This document shows, in pieces, positions 1-11,910 of a DNA stretch of 64,000 nucleotides; the first letter of the stretch is position 1; each line of letters opens with the position of its first letter. Position numbers and translations under genes: made by a program. The stretch is taken from positions 31,362,459 to 31,426,458 of the forward strand of contig CP137667.1 in NCBI GenBank assembly GCA_037976565.1, read 5' to 3'. Origin of the DNA: Mesocentrotus franciscanus. Its lineage: Eukaryota > Echinodermata > Echinoidea > Camarodonta > Strongylocentrotidae. The notes beneath the pieces were generated by a model. That model made no database searches, was not told the origin of the DNA, and saw nothing but the letters and a program-made list of their open reading frames with translations.

Positions 1-1250
1 ACTCAAATACAAAAGTCTATACCGAGTCCTTCCAGACAATAAAACAACATCAGGAATAGTTACACGAATGAGAGGCAATTAAGTTAGTATACTTGGTAAC
101 AAAACTGACACATTCGATAACAAATGGATAAATTTTGAGAGGATTTTGATCGTTTAATATATTATATTGAATTTCCCACATCATTTTCAGTCATGATGTT
201 GCATTGTTGTTGTTGTTTTTAAATAAAATCTATGTTCTGTATATCAGTACAGCTAGCTATAGTATTATTATTATCATATTATTATTATCAATATGCTACG
301 GTTTCAGTAATCGCGTATTATGGTTGATATTCGTTATTTATATCTTATTCTGAAGTATCATATGATATTCATTTGTACATGTATTCAAATATGTTATTCA
401 GAGATTGATTTTCAATAAAAAGACCTGTCGGAGGGTCGGAGGGTCCAAAAACTGGAAGAAGAAAAAAGAAAGAAACAAAAACTGGAACTCAATTTGTGTT
501 TGCTGCCATCTAGTGGTAGAGAGCGAAATATTTAATTTCAATTTCAAAATCCCGGCATGGCAAAAAGTTACAAGTACAACTCTCAACGGCGCTTTTCAAT
601 CTGACATTACTTTGCCATTTCGCCAGATTTGTCTTCTTTTCAAACCCACAGTATGGGGAAAAGGTTAGATTAACATCAGGAAAGAAGAATTTTGAGAGTT
701 TTCCAGAGCAAGAATTTAACAAAATGAGAAAGGATCGAACCAGGCCAGGCCAGAATTCACCAAGTTATACATAGATCTAGCTCAGACTAGAGTCAGACAG
801 TGGTCCCACACATCCACTCATGTGTGGGAAAATAGTCGGTCTGAAGAAAACGACATCTTTCCTTTGCACTGGACTGCTAGCTGCTGGAGCTACTTTGAAG
901 ATCATCATTTTGTCAAGGATGTGAGTAATAAAGTTCTATACTAAATTTTTATAGTAAATGATCTTACTTTAATAAATTTTGATTTTGATTCATGAAAAAA
1001 TCCAAACCGATCGCATTTGAAATTGAATTTTGAAATCATGAGACATGAAGATCGAAGACTAGTAGGGGTCTAGTAGTAGTAGGCTAGATCTAGATAGAAT
1101 AGACCTAGTAGGCCTAGTAGTAGTAGTAGATTATTTATATCACTTATACTGTAGCTGTGATAGGCCTAGATCTAAAGCTGATCACTCCAGCTACTGAGCT
1201 AGATCCAGATCCAGCAAAGCATAGAATCTAATATTCAATACTAGTAGTAA
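1..1250. other. AT-rich DNA without a recognisable gene
   Basis: No convincing coding region. Short open frames around 398-722 overlap on both strands and have low-complexity composition. The stretch 1060-1225 is rich in CTAG and AGTAGT motifs and reads as simple degenerate repeat. Confidence 0.5.
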
Positions 1251-1349
1251 TGCCTGGCATGGCATGGCATGCGTACAGTATTGACCTCTAGCGCTGCATG
1301 CATACATCACGTGCTGAGCTGACAGGCATCAATTTAGTACACACGTTGT

Positions 1350-3035
1350 GTGCTAAAATCCTTCCCATAGAGATTGCACGCAGCCCTACAGTATGCAAGT
1401 CTGCATTGCGCGATCGTGCAAAATTGGTCAATGTTTTTATTACCAAATCGAGATTCAAACCTTTATTCATTGTGATCCTGAAGATTGAAGTAGGGTGTCT
1501 GAGCGAATTTTCAAGTTTCCCTTTTGGTTTGTTTTTCACCATTATCAGGGTGTCTGAAGTTGATTTTTCAATTTTCCCTTTTGGATCGTTTTTCACCATT
1601 GTGGTTGAATAATTGAAAAAATCATTCATTCAGAATAATACATTTCAAATTTCAAGACTCACCAATGTTTCTATCAAAAGATAAGCCCCCTCAAATAAAA
1701 GAAATATTCATGCTATTTTTGTCAGCATCAACAAAAAAGACTTACACGCAGAGTTATGTTGTTTTGCTAAATTTAGCAAAACAGCTGGATGCGCAATATG
1801 CTGAATGCGCAATATGAAGCGTATGCGTGTTGCTTAGCTGCATGCGCCTCGGCGACGGCAATCCATTGTCTTCAATGGGCATCCACTTCAGGTCTGTTTG
1901 CCAATACACACGCGGTCCGATGCATATTCATGTGCAGATTTTACGCGCTATCACCATGCGTTCGGCCTGTGTGGAGCTCACGCCTCCCTTCTTAGCTGAT
2001 CTGAAAAATGGGAGGAAGGGTATTTTCAAACTGTAATTGTTTGTGATCCCTGGGGGCTAGCGAAAAAATAAGCGTATGGATATATTCCTTACGACTGGGA
2101 CTACTTATCGCCGGGGGCGTCATATCTCAAAAGTGGCAAATTTCGGAGATAGCCAGGAAACAATGTTTAAATAGCTGTTTTGACCAAGATATTTTTAGAA
2201 TTTCGAGATAACGCCCCTTTGGAAATATGGGGATTAATCTGCTCTTTCATATGACACCTCATTTATTGAGTATCACCTTCAGGATCACAAAGAATAAAGG
2301 TTTGAATCTCGCTTTTGAAAAAAACTTTGACCAATTTTGCATGATCGCGCAATGACGTAGACTAACTCTGTAAGTTGGGGCTTTGATCGGATCGGAAGAT
2401 CGGAGCGACACCCTCGCACCTTTGATCGGTATCGGCGAAAAATATTGGCAATGCCGATTTTTTTTTTTTTTTTTTAATGCTGAAAATTTTCAAGTTTTGG
2501 GCTATCACTTGCTTTAAAAAAATGCATAGCTGGGATTATTTTGTCATTTAGAGTTGTTGTCGACCATGTTTGTTGATACTAAGTGCCTTTTCATGACTTT
2601 GAAATTGATAATATAGAGGCAAAACATGCGAGCCGCCATCTTGGATGTTAATGACAATGGACAAAAAATGCGTGCCTACATTATAATCCAAGATGGCGGC
2701 TCGCATGTTTTGCCTCTTTTCTTAGACCAATATTATTAATTTCAAAGTCATTAAAAGGCACTAAATATCAACAAACATGGTCCACAACTCCAAATGACAA
2801 AATAATCCCAGCTATGCATTTAAAAGCATTGATAGCAAACTTGAAAAAGCCCGATTTAAAAAATCTGTGATTTTTTTGGATCATTTTTTTGATGGCGATC
2901 AGAATTTATTTTCCGATCTCCCATGATCGGAAAGTAGCGATCATCCAATGTGATCGGTTACAGGGTTAACGTAGACTGCATAGGGATGCGTGCAATCTCT
3001 ATGGGAAGAAGTTTAGCACTTAACATCGGGTGCGG
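1350..3035. repeat. Inverted-repeat mosaic interrupted by a foldback element
   Basis: The left arm (about 1350-1484) is the reverse complement of 2275-2362 joined to 2977-3035. The right arm only reads continuously once the element at 2363-2968 is removed. Part of the region (about 1588-1835) recurs as a direct copy at about 3045-3275, where the assembly gap cuts it off. The open frames on both strands at 1288-1629 follow the inverted repeat and show no protein family. I read this as an old inverted-repeat transposon with rearranged copies; its class is unknown. Confidence 0.6.
2363..2968. mobile_element. Foldback DNA element with 8-bp target duplication
   Basis: The termini are TAACTCTGTAA on the left and TTACAGGGTTA on the right, an 11-bp inverted repeat with one mismatch. 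ACGTAGAC is duplicated directly on both sides (2355-2362 and 2969-2976). Nearly the whole element folds back: about 2449-2646 pairs with about 2686-2875, and the innermost 31 bases (2616-2646 against 2686-2716) are perfect. No transposase is encoded. The 8-bp duplication fits hAT-like mobilisation, but that class is inferred from duplication length only. Confidence 0.8.
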
Positions 3036-3275
3036 GATCAGACACCCTACCATTATGGTTGGATAATTAAAAAAATTATTCACTCAGAATAATACATTTC
3101 TAATTTGAAGACTCACCGATGTTTCTATCCAAGGATACAGCCCCCAAAAAAAAAATCCCAGAAATATTCATCATTTTTTTGTCAGAATCAACGAAAAGAC
3201 GTACACGCAGAGTTATTTTGTTTTGCTAATTATAGCTAAACAGCTGCATTGTGCAATATGCAAGGCGTATGCGTG

Positions 3276-3775
3276 NNNNNNNNNNNNNNNNNNNNNNNNN
3301 NNNNNNNNNNNNNNNNNNNNNNNNNNNNNNNNNNNNNNNNNNNNNNNNNNNNNNNNNNNNNNNNNNNNNNNNNNNNNNNNNNNNNNNNNNNNNNNNNNNN
3401 NNNNNNNNNNNNNNNNNNNNNNNNNNNNNNNNNNNNNNNNNNNNNNNNNNNNNNNNNNNNNNNNNNNNNNNNNNNNNNNNNNNNNNNNNNNNNNNNNNNN
3501 NNNNNNNNNNNNNNNNNNNNNNNNNNNNNNNNNNNNNNNNNNNNNNNNNNNNNNNNNNNNNNNNNNNNNNNNNNNNNNNNNNNNNNNNNNNNNNNNNNNN
3601 NNNNNNNNNNNNNNNNNNNNNNNNNNNNNNNNNNNNNNNNNNNNNNNNNNNNNNNNNNNNNNNNNNNNNNNNNNNNNNNNNNNNNNNNNNNNNNNNNNNN
3701 NNNNNNNNNNNNNNNNNNNNNNNNNNNNNNNNNNNNNNNNNNNNNNNNNNNNNNNNNNNNNNNNNNNNNNNNNNN
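3276..3775. other. Assembly gap (500 N)
   Basis: A run of exactly 500 undetermined bases. It interrupts the second copy of the repeat that begins near 3045. Open frames crossing it are artefacts. Confidence 0.99.
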
Positions 3776-4002
3776 TTTAATTACTATAATGTATGGCACT
3801 TCAAATTGGCTGGAAGCGGTAATGTCAATGTGATGTAGTGCCGGACTCACGTCCCATCTGTTTCAACTAATAAAATAAACTACGTGTACAGGTCTATGAT
3901 GAATGTTTAATGTTTACAATGTGTTCAGTCGGACAAAAAAATTGTGATATTACTCTCTTTTTTTCTTTTTTCTTTTTTCATTTCTCAGAGACATGGGCAG
4001 AA

Positions 4003-4215
4003 GTCTGCGCGATAGCTCAGTTGGTAGAGCAGTGGTCTCGTAATCCGGTGACCTGGGTTCGAAACCAAGTCGATGCGCTAGTGCCCTTTGGTAAGGCATT
4101 AATCCTCACTACCAGGTCCTCGGAGGGGACCTTAAGCCGTCGTCCGTCTGGTTGCTTACTTACAAGCATTTATGCTTTCTTAGCAGTCAGGTAAAAAAAT
4201 AACCACATCACATCA
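4003..4215 (+). mobile_element. tRNA-derived SINE (Thr-like head), copy 1
   Basis: The 5' part looks like a tRNA gene. An A box TAGCTCAGTTGG lies at 4013-4024 and a B box GGTTCGAAACC at 4056-4066. The anticodon-loop region (TCTCGTAA) resembles tRNA-Thr. A non-tRNA body follows, containing GTGCCCT then GGTAAGGCATTAATCC, and the element ends in a CACAT-rich tail near 4215. The same head and body recur at 33826-34025, which shows this is a dispersed element and not a cellular tRNA gene. The arms are mismatched, so tRNA function is unlikely. The Thr origin is inferred from the loop. Confidence 0.85.
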
Positions 4216-4504
4216 CATCACGTCTGCAGATAAAGCACTTCCAGACTTGGACTTGGACTCGGAGTGCATCAGTACTTTGGATATGCTACCTGCGTGTGTG
4301 TGTGTGTTTATTTTATCCTACAGAAAGTTTGACATGGAATTGAGGGGGAGAGGAGGGTGCAATATAGTGTTAACCCACACTTTTCTGAAAAATGAGTTAC
4401 ATCCATTTTCATCATCTTTTGAGTGTTCTACATCTTTTACAATTTAAAAACGGAAATCGACTGATTAATAGGCAAATGAATAAATCATTCTTCCCTGAAA
4501 ACAA

Positions 4505-5782
4505 GCAATTATCTGAACACAACAACAAAATTAACTCCCTTAATCAAAATGGCGTAGCTTTTTAAAGAAAAGGTTTTGAGCAAAATAACTTGGCAGGAGT
4601 GTTCCTATACGTATTGAGTAACTTTTCTCAGAAAATAAAATTGCTCCATTGGGTAATGCATGAGTGAACAAACAAAGGCAAATTTGTAACTTTTCAAAAG
4701 TCACAATGGTTATGTTTTATGCTGTTTTGACAGTACATTTTAGCATTTCTTACGCGATTTTTAAAGTGTGCTCACCCAACCAAGACACGATGACAACCTC
4801 TTGTGTTCACACAACATGTGATGATACATTTTGGTAGAAATATCTTCTTCTTCTTTTTTTCAATAAGTGGAATAAATTTTGCAATTTCAAAAGGGTTGAT
4901 TTTTTTAAATTGTGCTCACGCGACAATAAATGAAAAAAGTGTCGGGATAGGTGTTAGGGGGTCAAGCAATGGATGATAAACAACAACAACACAAAAACAT
5001 GCACCAGAAACCAAATTTACTAAAATCTTGTTTCACATAATCCCCAAAATGACCCTTATGACTTTTGAAAAGTGACAGTGATAATTTTCCTTTAAAGATA
5101 CTATGTCCCTTTGCAGCCAACATCAAATTCTGTAGAACTTTGCAGGAATTATGAATATGTCATGTATGTCCTATCTGTGAAATTTAAAGTTAGCAGTGTC
5201 CTAATATTCAAATTATGTAAGGAAACCCGTTTACTTGCTAGACTTCACTGTCAGACACTATTGGTGACTGACTGGCTTTTTTTCATCTTTGGTAATAACA
5301 TACATAAAATGAGCTGTAAAGGGTACATGAGCATTTGTCTACATCAATAACCCACTTCTTGTAATGGCCAAAATCAAACTGATTGAATCTTTGCGCAGCA
5401 TAAAATGTATGACCAATCGGTACAATGGTCTGAAAAATCAGACTATTACTTACTGGCTCTATAGTTCCTAAGTCGATTCGACAACTAATAGTCGATATTT
5501 TCCCACTTTTTCAAGCCCCCCTCTTTTTAGGGAAGTTCTAAATTAGTATTGTCTTTCAAATGCTGTTGGAATTTAACTTTTTCATTTTTGGCCTGCAAAT
5601 GGGACATAGTACCTTTAATGTTTGCTGACTCATGCATGACTCGGTGGATCAATCACATCTTCACAGAAAAGTTACCGTAGTCAATAAGTATAGGAACACT
5701 CCTGCCAAGTTGTTTTGCTCAATACCTTTCGTTAAAAGTTACGCAATTTGGATTAAGGGGAGTTAATTTTTGTTGTGTTCAG
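4505..5782. mobile_element. Long-armed foldback element carrying a nested MITE
   Basis: Sequence at about 4505-4680 is repeated in reverse complement at about 5622-5782. Matching blocks include GTGTTCCTATAC with CAGGAG-side flanks, AACAAAATTAACTCCC and the TGCATGA segments. The arms are about 160-170 bp and diverged. The central part (4680-5090) has no coding potential. The MITE at 5096-5614 sits just inside the right arm, so it landed in a pre-existing foldback. The outer ends are not sharply resolved. Confidence 0.65.
5096..5614. mobile_element. TTAA-flanked MITE, intact copy
   Basis: TTAA occurs on both sides (5092-5095 and 5615-5618). The inner termini AGATACTATGTCCC and AGGTACTATGTCCC (read inward) form inverted repeats that extend through TTTGCAGGCC-like sequence. 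A second, inverted copy occurs at 25675-27828, where it is split by another transposon. TTAA target duplication is typical of piggyBac and of some Kolobok/Sola3 elements; no transposase is present to decide. The 79-residue open frame inside is not recognisable. Confidence 0.8.
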
Positions 5783-6117
5783 CATGAAAATGTGCTAACC
5801 CATACATTCCATTCTGGAGGCGCCCATGACAGATATGGTTTGGTAAAGAAAAGTGCATAATTCAACAAAATGAATTCCATTCTGCAAGGGACACAATGGA
5901 TCTGACTTTCAAGATATGTACATTTATTAATTTTGTCTAAAAGGGAGTTCGATGCGAAAATATGAATTTTATTAATTAATACATTTTGATTATTGGAGGA
6001 TAGCACTGTATTCATTTAAATTTTTGGAGGTGATAATTTTTTCAAATGATTTCCATTTTAGATAAAAACATATGGGTAGCTTGTAGTAGACAGAGATTCA
6101 TCAGGTTTCCATGTATA

Positions 6118-7423
6118 TATGCTACCCTCCAAAATATTGGGTACCTGTAATCAGATCTGATTTCACCGAATTTTATTTATCATCACACTTGTGGCACTGC
6201 AATAATTAAGTACCAAAGTGAAGAGTAAACATCAGCCTTGAAGTTGGCGCCAGTAGGGGCATTTACACTGTCATCCAAATACGCCAAAAAATGCCAAACC
6301 GGAGCCTGACCGCGATGTTTACCAAGGCAACAACGCTTTACCGCAAACACGCCAAGCCCGAAACATTCCAAAACGAAGTGTGATCTTTTGGCATATTTTG
6401 GCGTATTTCGCAAGTATAAACGCCGCTCTTGTAAAATCGCGATTTTAGGTCACGTGACTTTATGAGCGTGGCTCGCCGTCCTTGAAGCCTATTTGCACAA
6501 AGTAAACAACTTGTTTACGCTGAACCGCTACGAAAGAGTCTCGCTAAACTGTAAAATCTCGCTTTAGAAACCACCAAATGAAATGATTAAAATGTCAAAT
6601 GGAAGAAGAAGAGTTGTTCTAACTCATAAATATTGCAAATAGTTGTCAAACCCTGTTTTAATATGCGAAAACTGAGCGAAACAAAGCGCAATCTTTTGTA
6701 TTATTTTATCTGAAAATATTTCAGTATTTTTCATATTTTCCGTCATTACACCAGATCGATACTTTCGTACGTGATAAATCAAAGTATATCAAAGCTCTCT
6801 TCCAAATATCTTCTCATAATTCTATGTCCCACGGTTGTTTCGGGAATAAATCGAAGGCAATGTCATCAACGAACCCATGGCGAAACATTCATGGAAGCGT
6901 ATGTAGTCCCATATGTAGAGGACGTGCGGTAACATGTAGTCCATGTAGTCACACGCATCGCTATACGTGCATGACTGTTGTGCTGGACTCGCTGTGTATG
7001 GATCGAGCATTTTGTATTGGGAAGACCGCGCATGCGCATTACCAACCAAAACACGCCAAAAGATCGCTGAGCAGCTCAGTCGGTGATGTTTCGCACAAGT
7101 GTAAACGGGTGCACAAAAAATCGCGATTTTTCAAAATGAGGTATTTGACAGTATAAATGCGCCTAGTGTAACCATTATAAACTGTTTCAGGAAGCACTCA
7201 TGCATTAACAAAGGCAATCGCATATTTCATACGGGGGAGGAATTGATGAGGCTTCCTGAAACTTTTTACAACGGTTAATCTGGTGACAGCTTGAAGGCTG
7301 ATGTTTTTCTTCAGCTTGGTAGTAAATTATTGCAGTACCACAAGTGCGATGATGAATAAAATGTTGGTGAGTGTGACAAACCCGTTTATTACAGGTGACC
7401 CCAAACTTTTGGAGGGCAGTGTA
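6118..7423. mobile_element. Foldback element with Tc1/mariner-like ends, host of a nested element
   Basis: The left arm (about 6118-6253) is the reverse complement of about 7255-7423. Shared blocks include ACCCTCCAAAA at the tips, ACTTGTGG and TGCAATAATT, and ACATCAGCCTT. The tip sequence (right end CAGTGCCCTCCAAAAGTTT read inward) resembles Tc1/mariner termini and lies next to TA, but that class is only suggested. The element at 6254-7164 interrupts the left arm, because the arm alignment resumes at about 7165. Confidence 0.65.
6254..7164. mobile_element. Nested DNA element with about 20-bp TIRs
   Basis: The ends are TAGGGGCATTTACACTGTCA on the left and, read inward from the right, TAGGCGCATTTATACTGTCA, with 18 of 20 positions matching. 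The interior (about 6475-6950) is homologous, in reverse orientation, to 17640-18085 inside the element that splits the LINE at 15.9-18.9 kb, although the termini differ. There is no transposase. Open frames on both strands here overlap and look non-coding. I could not establish a target duplication. Confidence 0.7.
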
Positions 7424-7429
7424 TTTCAC

Positions 7430-8800
7430 TCAGAGTAAATTTAAATTTGAGTAACTACTTAACGTTGCTTAACACTTTTTACACTGTTTCTTGTTGGTTA
7501 GCACTACATTGCTTTAAAAAAAGCATTGATTTTTTTTTCTTTGATAACTGTTTGAAACTTTATGTCGTTTTCCAAAATTTCCAAAAAGATTATCAAAAGA
7601 CACACTTGGACACACTTCTATATTGCACTGACGCCTCAGCTAGAAAAGTACTTTAATTAACTCAACTTGACCATTCTTAGTATGATTAGAAATGTACTTA
7701 TTGATTACTGTTTTGTAGTTATTAAGCTGTGGAAAAATAGACCAAACGCTTGATTACTTTCATACTTTGCAATATGATAGCCTGGGGGAGGCTTTAGAAG
7801 CCCCTCTACATTTTTTGAGATAATTTTTAAGGCCAAAAATCTTGCGCTGAAATTTTAGGACCTTTTTTTCTTTCTGGGTCTTGCGCATCTTTTGAAACAA
7901 ATTTTTCGAAAATCAGACCTACCGCTACAAAGTCACGTGACCTTTGTCTTTGCATGTCAGCCCAAAAATTGCTCATTTTCGTGATTTGTGTACAAAACAT
8001 ATAAAAGAGATAAAACATTGGTTATTTGGTCTTGTTCATAGTTTAGTGTTTGTTTTGGGGTCAAAATAATTGAATTATAGTTAGAAATGAAATAAAACAA
8101 CGAAAACAATACAATACAATACATAAGTTATAAAAACAAAGAAATACATAAGAAATTATCAAAAGAATAGATACATAAGTAATAACCTGGCTCTTCCAAA
8201 TTTTGTTGTATTATTATTCCAAATGGATATATGTAGTGAAAATGAATGTTTGAATATGAAGAATATGCGGTTTAGGGGTAAAATGTGAATTTTATGACCT
8301 TAAGTGCATGAATTACCATAAATATGCAAATTAGTGTATTTTTCAAGAAATTGAAATTACCATAGTATTCTATACACTTCACCTGACATGCATGCCAATT
8401 TTTGCGGCGATCACCCAAGATCATAGGGGCCGAGAAGCCCCCCAGCAACATTTGTAAATCATTTTTGTTTTAAAATAACCCTGGCTATATAGGGTTCCAC
8501 GCAACATAGTATTATTATTATTATTGTTATTATTATTAGCCATCAACATTTTACTGTTAAGATGGTATATACATCTAGATGGAAAATGTGATGTAGTACT
8601 TAGGCTCTTTATATGCAATTATTTTTTATATGTACATAAAATATGTACCGGTATGCTTGTTATAAAGTTTATAGGGCCTACAAGATCTTCAGGACTGCTG
8701 ACTTTTTATCAGGCTATCAGCGGTACCTCATTAAAAGCGGTCCCTCATGTTGTTACCTTGCTGTAAATTGAAAACCCATGATAATAATAATATAACATGT
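7430..8800. other. Non-coding, AT-rich
   Basis: No gene recognised. A short (ATT)n tract lies at about 8511-8537. Short open frames here have no family resemblance. Confidence 0.5.
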
Positions 8801-8801
8801 G

Positions 8802-9475
8802 TAGGGGAGACTGGGGTTAAGTGGGACACTCTAAAAATAAGAAGACAATGATAAATTCATTTACATCAGGCAAAAGGCTTTACCCAATGCCTTTGAAAAA
8901 TATGCCAACAACCACTGTAAACTATTGCACACAAGTATAGGATAAGCAACTTATTTTCACTAATTTTATTACTGATTTTTAAACATTTATTCAGATTTGT
9001 ATTATGCGGTTCCCAACTGGGGATCTGACATTTGCTCCTGCGACAATTGCTCGCCTTATTTTCTCCAAAGATATAGGGTTAGGGTTGTGATAGGGTTTTT
9101 GGTTCAGAATAATAGGAAGGTAAGGATTAAGGTTAGTGTTAGGTTTGGGTTTAGAGTTTATGTTTGGCTTAGTATGCAGATTTTCCATTGGAGCAATTGT
9201 CCCCAGAGCAAATGTCATGGAATCTCCCAACCAAGTGGATACCCCTTGTGATAGTGATTATCCTCTGAGGTGATAAAATGATTTAATACAAGATTTCTTG
9301 ATGGCAAGCTAGAATTAATAGTATGGCCATCAATTTCAATTGTTTTTTTATATCTGGGGTAAACTGGGACATTAATAATGCAATGAGCAATATCGGTATT
9401 GTTTTCTGTGATTGAATGTACGCTATGGGTGTCCCAGTTTACCCCGAGGTGTCCCAATTAACCCCCCATCTAAGG
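8802..9475. repeat. Inverted GGGGTAAA/GTCCCA-type repeats with an embedded MITE
   Basis: Variants of GGGGTTAAGTGGGAC occur near 8812 and GGGGTAAACTGGGAC near 9357. Reverse-complement forms GTCCCAGTTTACCCC (about 9430) and GTCCCAATTAACCCC (about 9452) lie near the right limit. The arrangement suggests the ends of a diverged DNA element, with the MITE at 9025-9225 inside. Confidence 0.45.
9025..9225. mobile_element. Short MITE with telomere-like interior
   Basis: The inverted ends begin TGACATTTGCTC on the left and, read inward from the right, TGACATTTGCTCTGGGGACA. The homology continues through GACAATTGCTC on both sides. The interior (about 9075-9165) carries degenerate TAGGGT/TTAGGG-like units. 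There is no coding content. Confidence 0.6.
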
Positions 9476-9479
9476 GTTT

Positions 9480-10260
9480 GCAAAATTTATGATTACATGA
9501 AAAGTCAAGCTGTGGGAATTCAATCTATAACTGCAATATTTACCTATGTATCTACAGTGCATCCCAGAAAAAGGAAACCAGATTTCAGGGCAGAAATTTT
9601 CTGTCATAATAATAATTTGCTTTATGAGATATACATGTATGAAATGCTCTACTTCTGTACTTTTATTTGATGCATAACGTAATATGCTAGATTTCTGACA
9701 AATGAGTAAGAAGCCATTTCAGCTTTCTGATTTAGCAGCTAACATTGATCTAATGCTTAAGTGAATTCACACAAACTTTATGTTCACATCGCTTCCAATA
9801 CAGCAATAAAAGAGCCCCTGAACAGGGCTACTTAAACACTGTTTTGTTATGTGTAAATTCACTCAAGCATAAGGTCCATTGTCAGCTGCTAGATTAGGAA
9901 AGCTGAATGGCTACTTATTTGGGAGAAATCAAGCATCATTTCATTTTACTTCTTCTCGAGCATACGTCATTCATTTTATATGCATGAAGTGTCATATAAA
10001 AGAGAAAATTATTAATTTTTATGTGATGTGTTTCTTTATCCAAAATAAATATCTTTACTACCCTACAAATTAACTCAAAGTTACAATTTGTTTGTGCAAA
10101 TGAAATTTTGGTACCACCACTTTCTATTTTTGTTATTCAATCATAATAAATTATGCATCAAATAAGAAGCGGAGCTTTTCACACATATACATCTCATTGC
10201 GGAAATTATTGTATCTCCCGGCAGTATGCCGGTGGGGTACTTTGATTCAGCAGCGCACGC
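9480..10260. other. Non-coding spacer
   Basis: No gene or clear element recognised; AT-rich sequence ahead of the tandem array. Confidence 0.4.
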
Positions 10261-11910
10261 CGCAGTCATATTCTTGTGTGCGCTCTATCTGCCACATTCC
10301 TTGACGGATTTCTTTCAAATTTTGTATGGAGGTGTATCTTGGTATAATCTACACACCTATAACTTTTGGTGATGCTGCCCTCAGTGTTCCGTCTTCTATA
10401 GGGTAAAAGGCCATATTTTTGTGGATGGTTTGTGTGCGCTCTATAGGCCACATTTCTCAATTCAAGGGATTTTGTTCAAATTTTGAACAAAGGTGTATCT
10501 TGGTACGATCTACAAGCCTATAGAATTTTGCTGATGCTGCCTCCAGTGTTCCTTTTATAGGGTCAAAGGTCATATTTTGATAGATATCTTGTGTGCACTC
10601 TAGTGTGTGGTCTAACTGCATCATTTCTTAACAGATTTCTTTCAAATTTTGTATGGAGGTGTATCTTGGTATAATCTACACACCTCTAACTTTTGGTGAT
10701 GCTGCCCCATTGTTCCGTCTTCTATAGGGTAAAAGCCCATATTTTTGTGGATGGTTTGTTTGCGCTCCATAGGCCACATTTCTCAATCTCAAGGGATTTT
10801 GTTCAAATTTTGAACAAAGGTGTATCTTGGTACGATCTACAAGCCTATAGATTTTGCTGATGCTGCCTCCAGTGTTCCGTCTTTATAGGGTCAAATGTCA
10901 TATTTTGATAGATATCTTGTGTGCACTCTAGTGTGTGGTCTAACTGCATCATTTCTTAACAGATTTCTTTCAAATTGAATATGGAAGTGTATGTTGGTAA
11001 AATCTACGCACCTATAGTTTTTGGTGATGCTGCCACGAGTGTCCCGTGTTTTATAGGGTCAAAGGTCATATGTCTTTATGAGCTCTAAATGCCACATTTC
11101 TTGACGGTTTCTTTCAAATTTTGTATGGAGATGTATCTTGGTACAATCTACTCATCTACACTTTTGGGCGATGCTGCCCTCATTGTTCCGTCTTTATATG
11201 GTCAAAGGTCATATGTCTTTATGCGCTCTAAATGCCACATTTCTTGATGGATTTCTTTCAAATTTAGTATGGAGGTGTATCTTGGTATAATCTACACACC
11301 TCTAGCTTTTGGTGATGCTGCCCCCATTGTTCCGTCTTCTATAGGGTAAAAGCCCATATTTTTGTGGATGGTTTGTGTATTAGTTTGTCTATAGGCCACA
11401 TTTCTCAAGGGATTTTGTTCGAATTTTGAATGAAGATGTATCTTGGTACAATTTTGCTGATGCTGCCTGCTGCCTCCAGTGTTTTGTCTTTTATAGGGTC
11501 ATAGGTCATATTTTGGTGGGTGTCTAGTGTGCGCTCTGCAGGTACATATTTCATGACGGATTTCTTTCAAATTTTCTTGGTACAATCTACACATCTACAC
11601 TTTTGGGCAATGTTGCCCTCATTTTTCCGTCTTTTTTTATGGTAAAAGGTCATATGTCTTTTATGAGCTCTAAATGCCACATTTCTTGACGGATTACTTT
11701 CAAATGTTGTATGGAGGTGTGTCTTAGTACAATCTACACATCTTTAGTGTTTGGTGATGCTGCCACCTGTGTTCCGTCTGTTATAGGGTCAAAGGTCATA
11801 TTTTGGTCTTTTGTGCGCTCTAACTGCCACATTTCTTGAAAGATTTCTTTCAAATTTTCTACAGAGATGCATTATACTCTAATCTACACACATATTGGTT
11901 TGGTGATGCT
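10260..11910 (+). repeat. Divergent tandem array, 11 units of about 145-165 bp
   Basis: The marker GATGCTGCC (one degenerate copy) recurs at 10371, 10533, 10698, 10859, 11026, 11170, 11314, 11459, about 11608, 11756 and 11905. Spacing is 161-167 bp in the first part and 144-150 bp in the second. Other shared blocks are TTTCTTTCAAATTTTG, GGTGTATCTTGGTA and TATAGGGTCAAAGGTCATAT. In the left part two unit types alternate, giving a higher-order period near 327 bp. Units are diverged and not coding. Confidence 0.9.

Noticed and set aside
3223..3850. Open frames of 185-204 codons on both strands
   Set aside because: They run through the 500-N gap; the residues are undetermined.
4007..4079. Functional tRNA-Thr gene
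   Set aside because: A second copy with the same non-tRNA body exists at 33826 and the stems are mismatched, so it is a SINE head.
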